A stretch of 8,953 nt of DNA from an uncultured Opitutia bacterium (GCA_903840235.1 CAIMFE010000061.1:1-8953); one strand, 5' to 3'; shown: positions 1 to 7,208, counted from the first letter of the stretch. Numbers and translations: made by a program. Notes: generated by a model not told the origin, from the letters alone.

Positions 1-924
1 GATATTGAATATTGGTTATTGGAAGAAGCTAAATTGAAGCGCATGCCTGCGGAGAAAGAATTAGCACGCCAAGTGATTATCGTGGTCGGTGCAGGTTCAG
101 GTATCGGTAAAGAAACCGCACACCGCTTAGTTAAAGAAGGTGCTCATATTGTTTGCGTTGATAAAAATGTCGAAGCTGCCCAAGCCACGGCGAAAGAGAT
201 TACTGATAAATACGGTATTGGTATCGGCGTCGCCGGTACCGGACTCTCCAATTGTGGTCCAGCGATTGGCTTAGCGGGTGACATCATGGATCGTAACTCC
301 ATTCGTCGCATGCTTGATGAAGTTGCCTTAGCCTACGGTGGTTTCGACTCTATTTGCGTCACTGCAGGTATTTTCGTATCACCTGACACTTCCGGACATA
401 TTCCTGACGACAAGTGGGCTCTCACGTTTGCTTTAAATGTAACCGGTAGTTATCTTGTCGGTGATGAAGCTTTCAAGACCTGGAAAGAACAAGGCCTACG
501 CGGAAACTTGGTTCTTACCACCAGCGCGAATGCCGCTGTGGCGAAGAAGGGCTCAGTGGCCTACGACACTTCCAAAGCTGCCGCTAATCACCTGGTACGC
601 GAACTAGCCATGGAGTTATCCCCTCTCATTCGAGTTAATGGTGTTGCGCCTGCGACCGTTGTTCAAGGCTCGGCGATGTTCCCGCGCGATCGCGTGATCG
701 CATCGTTGGCTAAATATAACATTCCTTACACCGACGATGAAGCATCGGAATCGCTGACGACTAAGCTGTCGAAATTCTATGCTGAAAGAACACTCACTAA
801 GAATCCGATTACTCCAGCTGACCAAGCGGAGGCGTATTTCTTATTGGTGTCCAACCGACTTAATAAAACTACAGGCCAAGTGATCACAGTCGACGGTGGC
901 TTACATGAGGCTTTCTTAAGATAG
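1..924 (+). CDS. rhaEW: Bifunctional aldolase/short-chain dehydrogenase (RhaEW-type), C-terminal dehydrogenase half; 5' end cut by window
   Basis: The frame is open from base 1 and the first codons (DIEYWLLEEAKLKRMP) read like the linker between a class II aldolase domain and a short-chain dehydrogenase (SDR) domain. The TTG at 19 is therefore not the real start, and an aldolase domain of several hundred residues should lie upstream. Visible SDR features, counting codon 1 at base 1: Rossmann loop GAGSGIG (codons 30-36), an acidic residue after beta-2 (VCVD, codon 54) favouring NAD over NADP, TAGIF (about 121-125), NVTG (146-149), TTSAN with the likely catalytic Ser, and YDTSK with catalytic Tyr188 and Lys192. 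The C-terminus VDGGLHEAFLR fits the family. Known for the RhaEW family: cleavage of L-rhamnulose-1-phosphate to DHAP and L-lactaldehyde, then NAD-dependent oxidation of lactaldehyde to L-lactate. The directly following lut genes support a lactate product. A related sugar-phosphate substrate (e.g. fuculose-1-P) cannot be excluded because the aldolase half is missing. Confidence 0.88.
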   Translation, partial: DIEYWLLEEAKLKRMPAEKELARQVIIVVGAGSGIGKETAHRLVKEGAHIVCVDKNVEAAQATAKEITDKYGIGIGVAGTGLSNCGPAIGLAGDIMDRNSIRRMLDEVALAYGGFDSICVTAGIFVSPDTSGHIPDDKWALTFALNVTGSYLVGDEAFKTWKEQGLRGNLVLTTSANAAVAKKGSVAYDTSKAAANHLVRELAMELSPLIRVNGVAPATVVQGSAMFPRDRVIASLAKYNIPYTDDEASESLTTKLSKFYAERTLTKNPITPADQAEAYFLLVSNRLNKTTGQVITVDGGLHEAFLR

Positions 925-927
925 TCT

Positions 928-1656
928 GTGCGCGTTTCCCTATTCATTCCCTGTTTCGTCGACCAACTTACCCCACAGGTAGGCATGGCGACCGCTAAGG
1001 TTTTGAAGAAATTAGGGCAAGAGCTGGAATTTATTCCCACGCAAACTTGTTGTGGTCAGCCTTCGTATAATTCTGGGCAATGGGAAATCGCCAAAGAAGG
1101 TGCCATCCGTAGTTTAGAAGTCTTCAAGGACGCCGAGGTGGTCGTTGGGCCTTCTGGTTCATGTGTGGCGATGATGAAGAAATTTTATCCTGAACTACTT
1201 CATGGTACAAAGTACGAATCAGAAGCGAAGAGACTCTCTCAACGCACGTTTGAATTCTCTGATTTCATTGTTTCGCAATTAAAGATTACGGATGTCGGTG
1301 CTTCTTTGAACAAAAAGGTCACCTACCATGATGGTTGCCACGCTCTGCGTGAATTAAGACTTAAAGAGGAGCCACGTAAATTATTACGTGCGGTTAAAGG
1401 TTTAGAATTAATTGAAACGGAAGAATCGGAATCCTGCTGTGGCTTTGGTGGTTTATTTTCGGTGAAGTTCCCCATGATCTCTACGGCTATGGTACAAGTG
1501 AAAGCCGGTGCCCTCGCCCGAACAGGCGCGGACTACATCGTTTCATCCGACCCCTCTTGCTTACTTCAGATTGGCGGCTGGTTATCACGCGAAGGTAAAG
1601 TCATTAGACCTCTGCATATCGCTGAGCTCTTAGCTATGGGGATCGACCATGTCTGA
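928..1656 (+). CDS. lutA: L-lactate oxidation complex subunit LutA (YkgE/LldE family, Fe-S/CCG-domain protein)
   Basis: A 242-residue protein with two cysteine-rich CCG domains, the layout of LutA/LldE and the heterodisulfide-reductase-like proteins. Domain 1 has Cys9, Cys41-Cys42-Gly43 (TCCGQPSYNSG) and Cys79. Domain 2 has Cys137 (YHDGCHALREL), Cys170-Cys171-Gly172 (CCGFGGLFSVK) and Cys211. Such motifs bind Fe-S clusters in this family. With LutB and LutC it is expected to form the cytoplasmic complex that oxidises L-lactate to pyruvate. The start is a GTG three bases after the upstream stop; the resulting N-terminus MRVSLFIPCFVD is as expected for LutA, so the start is trusted although there is no clear ribosome-binding site (only GAGG at 906-909, too far away). 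Its 3' end overlaps lutB by 8 bp. Length is normal for the family. Confidence 0.93.
   Translation: MRVSLFIPCFVDQLTPQVGMATAKVLKKLGQELEFIPTQTCCGQPSYNSGQWEIAKEGAIRSLEVFKDAEVVVGPSGSCVAMMKKFYPELLHGTKYESEAKRLSQRTFEFSDFIVSQLKITDVGASLNKKVTYHDGCHALRELRLKEEPRKLLRAVKGLELIETEESESCCGFGGLFSVKFPMISTAMVQVKAGALARTGADYIVSSDPSCLLQIGGWLSREGKVIRPLHIAELLAMGIDHV
1638..1642 (+). promoter_or_regulatory. Putative ribosome-binding site of lutB
   Basis: GGGGA lies 6 bases before the lutB ATG, inside the end of lutA. It is an acceptable but imperfect Shine-Dalgarno match and supports the ATG at 1649 as the start. It is one of only two plausible SD sequences in the window. Confidence 0.5.
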
Positions 1657-3040
1657 TTCTAAATCCATTTTCATTAAGGAATCCACACTGACTACCGCTG
1701 ATGGTGAACAACGTCAGTTCATTCGCACGGCGCTGGGTGGTTATTATAAGAATCGAGATTTGTATAAAGCCAGGTATCGCGATTGGGAATTGGCTCGCGA
1801 TGCGGCGTCGCTCGCCAAATGGTCAGCCGTAAATAACTTAGCCGAAGTATTAGAAAAGTTCGTTGCCAAGTTTGAATCGAATGGCGGCAAAGTTCACTGG
1901 GCTCGCGATGCGGCTGAAGCTCGCGAAATTATTTTAGATTTAGTAGCCAAAGCGAATGCCAAGGCCGTGATTAAATCGAAGTGTATGACCACAGAAGAGA
2001 TTCATCTGAACGATGCTCTCGAGAAAGCTGGCTATGGTGTCGTGGAGAGTGATCTCGGTGAGTTCATCCAACAATTACGGGGTGAAGCTCCTTACCACTT
2101 CGTCTTCCCGTGTATGCATTTAAAGCGTGAGGCGATTAGCGAGTTATTTACCAAGCATCTCGGAACTGCGCCGACGGATAGTCCTGAAGAGCTGACCATG
2201 ATTGCCCGTAGACACCTGCGTAAACTTTATATCACAGCTGATGTCGGTATTACGGGGGCAAACTTTTTAGTCGCTGATACCGGACAAATTTCCATCACCG
2301 AGAACGAAGGTAATGCCCGTTTAACCGCCGCGATGCCAAGAGTGCATATTGCCCTCTCAGGAATCGAAAAAGTGATTAATTCAATCGATGACCTTTCGGT
2401 CTTGTTGCCGATGTTAGCAACGGCAGGTGCGGGTCAACCGATGACCTGTTATAATACACTCTATGCGGGTCCCAAGAAGCCAGGTGAGCTGGATGGTCCA
2501 GAAGAGTTTCATTTAGTCTTATTAGATAACGCCCGCACTCAGTTATTAGCGGATCCCGAACAACGCGACGCTCTCCATTGTATTCGCTGTGGTGCCTGTT
2601 TAAATGTTTGTCCGATCTTTAAAAATATTGGCGGTCACGCTTACGGCACCACGTACCAAGGACCGATTGGTTCAGTCATTACTCCTCATTTACGTGGTCT
2701 CAAGGATTGGAATCACCTTTCAGGCGCCTCGTCATTATGTGGTGCGTGTACCGATGCCTGTCCGGTGCGTATCGATTTGCATCATCACTTATTACAAAAT
2801 CGACGCAATGCGGCGAAGGTAGTACCGAATTTATTCGATCGTGTTTTCCACGGTACATTTAATTTTGTGATTCAACGCCCAGCGCTGTTTTCTTTAGGTG
2901 GAAAACTTTTTAGAAAAACTTTCGGATTATTAAAACATCTGCCAGTTCCCTATTTAGGTACGTGGCTTAAGTCGCGTGATTTACCGGCAATTCCTCAAAA
3001 ATCATTTAGAGAAGTATGGAAGGATTCTAAAAATGTCTGA
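1649..3040 (+). CDS. lutB: L-lactate oxidation complex iron-sulfur subunit LutB (LldF/YkgF family)
   Basis: A 463-residue protein with the three-part LutB layout. It has an N-terminal LUD domain (about residues 60-295, with GITGANFLVADTGQI and TENEGN characteristic of the family), then a ferredoxin-like two-cluster segment, then a C-terminal tail (WLKSRDLPAIPQKSFREVWK) found in full-length LutB/LldF. The first cluster motif is C311-x2-C314-x2-C317-x3-C321-P and the second is C364-x2-C367-x3-C371-P, so two [4Fe-4S] clusters are expected. In the family LutB acts with LutA and LutC in L-lactate oxidation to pyruvate in the cytoplasm; the electron acceptor is not visible here. The ATG overlaps the end of lutA by 8 bp (ATGTCTGA), and the 3' end overlaps lutC by the same octamer. 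Both suggest translational coupling. Length and motifs are complete, with no sign of a frameshift. Confidence 0.95.
   Translation: MSDSKSIFIKESTLTTADGEQRQFIRTALGGYYKNRDLYKARYRDWELARDAASLAKWSAVNNLAEVLEKFVAKFESNGGKVHWARDAAEAREIILDLVAKANAKAVIKSKCMTTEEIHLNDALEKAGYGVVESDLGEFIQQLRGEAPYHFVFPCMHLKREAISELFTKHLGTAPTDSPEELTMIARRHLRKLYITADVGITGANFLVADTGQISITENEGNARLTAAMPRVHIALSGIEKVINSIDDLSVLLPMLATAGAGQPMTCYNTLYAGPKKPGELDGPEEFHLVLLDNARTQLLADPEQRDALHCIRCGACLNVCPIFKNIGGHAYGTTYQGPIGSVITPHLRGLKDWNHLSGASSLCGACTDACPVRIDLHHHLLQNRRNAAKVVPNLFDRVFHGTFNFVIQRPALFSLGGKLFRKTFGLLKHLPVPYLGTWLKSRDLPAIPQKSFREVWKDSKNV
3018..3024 (+). promoter_or_regulatory. Ribosome-binding site deciding the lutC start
   Basis: GGAAGGA stands 8 bases before the ATG at 3033, within the 3' end of lutB. 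It is the best Shine-Dalgarno match in the window. It favours the ATG at 3033 over the in-frame ATG at 2976, which would add 19 residues lying wholly within lutB. Confidence 0.65.
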
Positions 3041-3701
3041 AGCTCGTAAAGAAATCATGGGACGTATCCGCGAGGCGCTAAAGACACCTTCGCCGAAGCC
3101 ACATTTGAAGGGTGAATCCGCCAAGGTTACGGGCAAAGCTTGGTTGCCTGAAGTCGGTGATACTCAAGCTGAAACCATGGCGCTACTCTCTGATAATTTA
3201 GCCAAGCTTAAGGCACAATTCCACCCTGTCGAAAATTTAGACCAAGCGATAACCTTGGTGAAAGATTTAGCAAAAAAGAAAAACTGGAAGAATATCGCCT
3301 ATCATAAGAATGAACTTGTGACACCGGTAGCTCTGGCAATTGATGGCAATGCTTGGGCGGTGGAGGACTCTTTCTCTAAAGACAAACTTGAGGCATCTGA
3401 TGTCGGACTGACGTCTTGTGTGTCCATTGTAGCTCAATTCGGAGCAATTCTGGTCTCGAGTGAGACATCGGGTGGCCGTGGATTATCCATTTTGCCTCCC
3501 GTTCACGTCGTTATTGCGAAAGCCGATCAAGTCGTACCCGACTTAGCTGCATGTTTTGAGCAAATTAATGTCCAATTTAAGGGTAAAATGCCAAGTATGT
3601 TATCATTTATCACTGGACCGAGTCGGACGGGTGATATTGAGCGTATCCTGGTTCTCGGTGCCCACGGTCCGAAGGAATTATATTTAATATTAGTCCGCTA
3701 A
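3033..3701 (+). CDS. lutC: L-lactate utilisation protein LutC (LUD domain, YkgG/LldG family)
   Basis: Starting at ATG 3033 the product has 222 residues (MSEARKEIMGRIREAL...), normal for LutC. An in-frame ATG at 2976 would give a longer protein, but the 3033 start has a good ribosome-binding site and the usual LutC N-terminal helix. The single LUD domain covers most of the protein. Conserved stretches are SETSGGRGLSILPPVHVVI (143-161) and FITGPSRTGDIERILVLGAHGP (192-213), the latter the C-terminal family signature. LutC is the third component of the LutABC lactate oxidation system; its exact biochemical role is less clear than that of the Fe-S subunits. It shares 8 bp with lutB and is the last gene of the operon, followed by a possible terminator and a 102-bp gap. 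Confidence 0.94.
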   Translation: MSEARKEIMGRIREALKTPSPKPHLKGESAKVTGKAWLPEVGDTQAETMALLSDNLAKLKAQFHPVENLDQAITLVKDLAKKKNWKNIAYHKNELVTPVALAIDGNAWAVEDSFSKDKLEASDVGLTSCVSIVAQFGAILVSSETSGGRGLSILPPVHVVIAKADQVVPDLAACFEQINVQFKGKMPSMLSFITGPSRTGDIERILVLGAHGPKELYLILVR

Positions 3702-3726
3702 AACTTCGGGGTGCGGGTTTTATTTT
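3699..3726 (+). terminator. Weak terminator-like hairpin after lutC
   Basis: TAAAACTT (3699-3706, including the lutC stop) can pair with GGGTTTTA (3715-3722) through six Watson-Crick and two G-T pairs around an 8-base loop, followed by TTTT. The stem is AT-rich and therefore weak, but its place right after the last lut gene fits a rho-independent terminator. Confidence 0.35.
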
Positions 3727-3739
3727 CGTCATCCGAAAT

Positions 3740-3759
3740 ACATCAAATTGTTGTGATGT
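3740..3759. promoter_or_regulatory. Interrupted palindrome, operator-like
   Basis: ACATCA (3740-3745) and TGATGT (3754-3759) form a perfect 6-bp inverted repeat with 8 bases between, 20 bases in all. It ends 4 bases before a TTGACA box and 44 bases before the start codon of the next gene. A dimeric regulator (for example of the sugar-responsive LacI or GntR kind) would bind such a site. Which regulator, and whether it binds at all, is not visible. One 6-bp inverted repeat can occur by chance. Confidence 0.35.
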
Positions 3760-3763
3760 GGCA

Positions 3764-3792
3764 TTGACACACAGGTGCTAGTCCTCAATTCA
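3764..3792 (+). promoter_or_regulatory. Possible promoter of the 589-aa gene (TTGACA -35, poor -10)
   Basis: A perfect TTGACA stands at 3764-3769. At the usual 17-base spacing the -10 hexamer would be AATTCA (3787-3792), a poor match. If used, transcription would start around 3799, only about 5 bases before the ATG at 3804. That would fit the lack of any Shine-Dalgarno sequence there. An alternative ACTAT-containing -10 at 3793-3798 would not have the right distance to TTGACA. Confidence 0.35.
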
Positions 3793-3803
3793 GACTATTC
3801 CGC

Positions 3804-5573
3804 ATGCAGAATTTCTCAAGTCAGTGCCTAGATCAAACTAGGGCTCTTCTGAAAATTAACCTCAGTTCGATTACACCGGACGGGTCTATCCAGCCCGTGG
3901 CTGGTGAAACCAGTCGTGCTGACGAGCCTGGCCACGTGGCTCTCGCTCTGGGTGAGTATTTTCGCGCCACAGGTGACCTGGTATTCGAGCGCCAAAGCAT
4001 CCCCGAATTAGTTGCCCGCACGATTACCGCTCAGGTGAAGCTCTCCCAAGGCTCTGACAATGGTATGGCCTTCGCCTGTTTAGGTCTTCTCGCTTTTGGC
4101 TCCACTCGTGAGCGTAATCCGGTCTGGGAGATTCTCGGTGCTGATATCAGAAAATTAATCGATGAACGCCTAGCGGTTACACACGATCACTACGATCACG
4201 TCCAAGCTTTTGATATCGCGAAAGCCGTTTGTAGATTTTCGTTTGGTTTGTCTAAAAAAGACGAAACCGGTGCGTTGGTGGATCGTTTTGTAGAACGGAT
4301 TACTGCGGCCTCGACTGGTGGATTTCATGATGACGCATCGAAACAAGCCCATGCCGATAACTTCGGTGGTGCTTTCGATCTCTATGGCGTAGTCGCCGTT
4401 ATATTTATTCGTCAGGCATTACAATTGCATGCCAATAGCCAAGTTCGAGATGCGAAATTACCGAAGCTACGGACGGTAGCTGAAAAATATTTACGGATCA
4501 TTTTAGAAACCGTGCGGGAAGATGGTTTGGGTTGGACGTACGGCCGTGGCATTGGTGCTTACGGGCAAATGCACTGTGTCACACTTATCTTACAGGCCTT
4601 ACGTGATCGCTTAATTTCTTCCGATAAAGAACCCATTGCCCGCGATTTAGTTCGTCGTCTCTATACCCATTTCTTCACCACCTTCTTCGACATGGAACAT
4701 GGATCAATCGTGATTCGTGATACTGAACGCGATACGATTCCCGGTCACACGACGCGTATGGCGAATTTCGATGCCGCACGCTACCTTTCGCAGTGGTCAC
4801 GATTGGCTAAAACAATCGGTGGCAGCATGAACGTAGTTCAAGCGAACAAAGGACTAGTTTGTCGTTTTTATTCCTTCGATAAAAGTCCACGCAAGGAACA
4901 GGGTTTATTATCTTATTCCGATGTTGATTCGGGTTTAAATATTCTGATCCCCATCGTTTCCCAAGGGTCGCATAAGTTCTGCGATTCCCTGTCGTTCCCT
5001 CACATGCCTGGGGTGTTTGATTGGCCGAGTAATTTTTACACTACGCCGTTCCTCCCTGAATACACGATCGGCGGGAAAATATACACGCCGTCATTTTACG
5101 GAAAGAACATGCAAGTGGTTATGGGCACTAAGTCTGGAACTTATCATTTTAAATATGATCAGCCTGACTTGATTGATCACACCGAAAAACTTTCTAGCGG
5201 TTTGGCATCCATGAAGGTCGACTGGGAATTTACTGGTGGAAAAATCACGGGCCGATTCACCTTAACGCCTAAGGTTGCGCTGGTTTTAGAAAACTTCCGC
5301 TTCGTTCTGCCCATTGCAGCTCTCCACTCCCGAATGGTTTCTGCCGGCGCATTGATGCTCGGACAAGAATCACATCGTTGTGAAATTTTACGTGATGATT
5401 TTCACGGTGAATGGTTAGAGACGAAAGTCGTGAGCGAAGACCCTAAACATAAGAGCCTGTTCGGAAAAATTCATTATTACCAAATTTTGGAGCGCGATAA
5501 AACGCTGAGTCTTCGTCCAGGCATCGGGTACAGTTTTGAAGTCGTGCTGCAGCCGGATGTTGTCCGTCTCTAA
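3804..5573 (+). CDS. Uncharacterised 589-aa protein, possible toroid plus beta-sandwich carbohydrate-active enzyme
   Basis: I do not recognise the family. Residues 1 to about 345 look mostly helical, with repeated amphipathic segments. This half carries motifs rich in residues that serve catalysis or sugar binding: GHVALALGEYFRATGD (43-58), HDHYDH (127-132), HADNFGG (183-189), GWTYGRGIGAYGQMH (243-257) and GHTTRMANFD (314-323). Residues from about 346 to 589 look beta-rich, with aromatic stretches such as FPHMPGVFDWPSNFY (398-412). A helical toroid followed by a beta-sandwich is the layout of several polysaccharide lyases and related glycan-degrading enzymes, so a lyase or hydrolase is a reasonable guess but not shown. 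There is no signal peptide or membrane segment, so the protein is probably cytoplasmic. The ATG has no ribosome-binding site; no better start is seen. It stands alone, with its own upstream region, directly after the deoxysugar/lactate operon, which suggests action on a rhamnose- or uronate-containing oligosaccharide. Confidence 0.6.
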   Translation: MQNFSSQCLDQTRALLKINLSSITPDGSIQPVAGETSRADEPGHVALALGEYFRATGDLVFERQSIPELVARTITAQVKLSQGSDNGMAFACLGLLAFGSTRERNPVWEILGADIRKLIDERLAVTHDHYDHVQAFDIAKAVCRFSFGLSKKDETGALVDRFVERITAASTGGFHDDASKQAHADNFGGAFDLYGVVAVIFIRQALQLHANSQVRDAKLPKLRTVAEKYLRIILETVREDGLGWTYGRGIGAYGQMHCVTLILQALRDRLISSDKEPIARDLVRRLYTHFFTTFFDMEHGSIVIRDTERDTIPGHTTRMANFDAARYLSQWSRLAKTIGGSMNVVQANKGLVCRFYSFDKSPRKEQGLLSYSDVDSGLNILIPIVSQGSHKFCDSLSFPHMPGVFDWPSNFYTTPFLPEYTIGGKIYTPSFYGKNMQVVMGTKSGTYHFKYDQPDLIDHTEKLSSGLASMKVDWEFTGGKITGRFTLTPKVALVLENFRFVLPIAALHSRMVSAGALMLGQESHRCEILRDDFHGEWLETKVVSEDPKHKSLFGKIHYYQILERDKTLSLRPGIGYSFEVVLQPDVVRL

Positions 5574-5625
5574 ACCGCTTTCTCGCTCTAGGTAGGCCAT
5601 TATCGCCTTGAGGGGGTTTCCAGGA

Positions 5626-5655
5626 TTGTCAGTTATCTTGGAGTCTACTAACTAT
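5626..5655 (+). promoter_or_regulatory. Possible weak promoter of metG
   Basis: TTGTCA (5626-5631) lies 41 bases before the metG ATG, almost the same distance as TTGACA before the preceding gene (40 bases). At 17-18 base spacing the -10 would be TAACTA or AACTAT (5649-5655), both weak. Use would give an untranslated leader of only about 5-6 bases. The rest of the 93-bp gap (5574-5666) shows only an unconvincing mismatched hairpin. Confidence 0.25.
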
Positions 5656-5666
5656 CCCTTTGTCTC

Positions 5667-7208
5667 ATGACGCGTCCCTTTTACATCACTACCGCGATTG
5701 ATTATGCCAATGGTGCACCTCACCTAGGGCATGCCTACGAAAAGGTCTTAGCGGATGTTATTTCCCGACACCAAAGAATGATGGGATACAAGGTTCATTT
5801 TCTTACCGGATTAGATGAACATGGGCAAAAGGTTCAACAGACGGCCCAGAAGCGTGGAGTTAATCCCCAGGTGTTTGTCGACGAAATCGCCGAAATCTTT
5901 CAAGCGATGCTCAAGTCGCTGAATGTGTCTAACGACGATTATATTCGTACGACCGAATCACGCCATAAGTTAGTCGTCCAAAGTTTCCTACAAAAACTCT
6001 ACGACCAAGGTTTAATTTATTTAGGAAAAAAGACCGACTGGTATTCCACTCGTCAGGAACAGTTTTTAACGGACAAGGATCGCGACGTGGATGGAAATTG
6101 GCCCGAGATTTACGGTGAAGTCACGCAAACTACCGAAGAAAATTATTACTTTAAATTGTCACAGTATCAGCCCTGGTTGATCGAGCATATCAAAAGTCAC
6201 CCCGATTTCATAAATCCCTCATTCCGTGCGAAACAGGTTCTCGAATTTCTCAAAGAGCCTTTAAATGATTTATGTATTTCGCGTCCAAAGTCTCGTCTGA
6301 CTTGGGGAATCGAGCTGCCCTTCGATAACAATTTCGTAACCTATGTTTGGTTTGATGCCCTAACCAATTATTATTCGGCGGTGGCGGATAAAAATCTCTG
6401 GCCAGCTGATGTGCACGTCATCGGTAAAGATATTTTATCACCTCCCCACGCAGTTTATTGGCCCTGCATGCTGAAGGCATTGAATATTGATCCACCTAAA
6501 CAATTGCTGGTGCACGGCTGGTGGACCGTCGACAACAAGAAGGCCTCGAAGAGCGAAGGTAATGCTAATGATACTTTAAATCTAATCCAATCCCACGGTG
6601 CCGATGCTTTCCGCTATTATTTAAGTCGCGAGATGGTTGTCGGACAAGATGCTGACTTTTCGCACAAAACTTTTGGTGAGCGTTACAAGGCTGATTTAGC
6701 TAATAATCTCGGAAACCTTGTGAACCGACTGCTTAACATGGTGGGACGAAATTATGCAGGTAGCATTCCTGCTCCGAGCGCCGATGAAGAGTTAGAGAAG
6801 TCACTCCGCGATTTATGGACGGTAACGCAGAAAAAGTATTTTGATTCTTTTGGAAGTTATCAAATTAGCCACGCCCTTGAATCTCTCTGGGTGTTCGTCA
6901 GTGCCATGAATGCTTTTATTGAAACTCGAGCACCGTGGAAATTGGCGAAGTCAACCGACCCTCAAGATAAGGCGCGACTCGACTCATGCCTGGCTTATGT
7001 TGCCGAAGGTCTGCGACTGGTCGGAACCGTTTTACTGCCCATCATGCCCGATTCGGCTGCGAAACTTCTGGTAAATATCGGCCAGCCGGTACCCACACAT
7101 TTCGAAGGCCAACTTAACTGGTCGACGATTTGCACGGGCAGAAAGGTGTCAGAAAAATGCATACTTTTCCCACAAAACGATGATTCTGCATCGGGAGTGA
7201 AGGCATAG
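5667..7208 (+). CDS. metG: Methionine--tRNA ligase (class I, zinc-knuckle-less short form)
   Basis: A 513-residue class I aminoacyl-tRNA synthetase that charges tRNA-Met with methionine in the cytoplasm. The Rossmann core opens with FYITTAIDYANGAPHLGHAY, containing the HIGH motif as H19-L-G-H22, followed by GLDEHGQK (48-55). YVWFDALTNYYSAV and HVIGKDILSPPHAVYWP follow. The KMSKS loop reads K292-A-S-K-S296, with Ala in place of Met. The connective region (about 124-150, starting DWYSTRQEQFLT) contains no cysteine, so no zinc knuckle is expected, as in other zinc-free MetRS. The helical anticodon-binding domain (from about NLGNLVNRLLNMVG onward) includes the typical TRAPWKLAK. There is no C-terminal EMAP-like tRNA-binding domain; short forms like this are common. 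The ATG has no ribosome-binding site (GGAG at 5640-5643 is too far), but the N-terminus is exactly as expected. The next gene begins 27 bp later, so co-transcription is likely. Confidence 0.95.
   Translation: MTRPFYITTAIDYANGAPHLGHAYEKVLADVISRHQRMMGYKVHFLTGLDEHGQKVQQTAQKRGVNPQVFVDEIAEIFQAMLKSLNVSNDDYIRTTESRHKLVVQSFLQKLYDQGLIYLGKKTDWYSTRQEQFLTDKDRDVDGNWPEIYGEVTQTTEENYYFKLSQYQPWLIEHIKSHPDFINPSFRAKQVLEFLKEPLNDLCISRPKSRLTWGIELPFDNNFVTYVWFDALTNYYSAVADKNLWPADVHVIGKDILSPPHAVYWPCMLKALNIDPPKQLLVHGWWTVDNKKASKSEGNANDTLNLIQSHGADAFRYYLSREMVVGQDADFSHKTFGERYKADLANNLGNLVNRLLNMVGRNYAGSIPAPSADEELEKSLRDLWTVTQKKYFDSFGSYQISHALESLWVFVSAMNAFIETRAPWKLAKSTDPQDKARLDSCLAYVAEGLRLVGTVLLPIMPDSAAKLLVNIGQPVPTHFEGQLNWSTICTGRKVSEKCILFPQNDDSASGVKA

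Noticed and set aside
19..21. TTG as start of the first gene
   Set aside because: The frame is open back to base 1 and the upstream codons continue the conserved linker sequence, so the gene begins outside the window.
616..1040. Minus-strand open frames antisense to the dehydrogenase and lutA
   Set aside because: They have low-complexity, Arg/Ser-rich translations without recognisable motifs and lie fully across strongly supported + strand genes.
2976..3032. In-frame upstream ATG extending lutC by 19 residues
   Set aside because: The extension lies wholly inside lutB, has no ribosome-binding site of note, and is not LutC-like; ATG 3033 has GGAAGGA at proper spacing and repeats the ATGTCTGA overlap.
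5572..5619. Possible terminator after the 589-aa gene: CTCTAGG (5586-5592) with CCTTGAG (5606-5612), nested within AAACC and GGTTT
   Set aside because: The stem has a T-T mismatch in its centre, the outer arms are far apart, and no T-run follows; it is not convincing as a rho-independent terminator.
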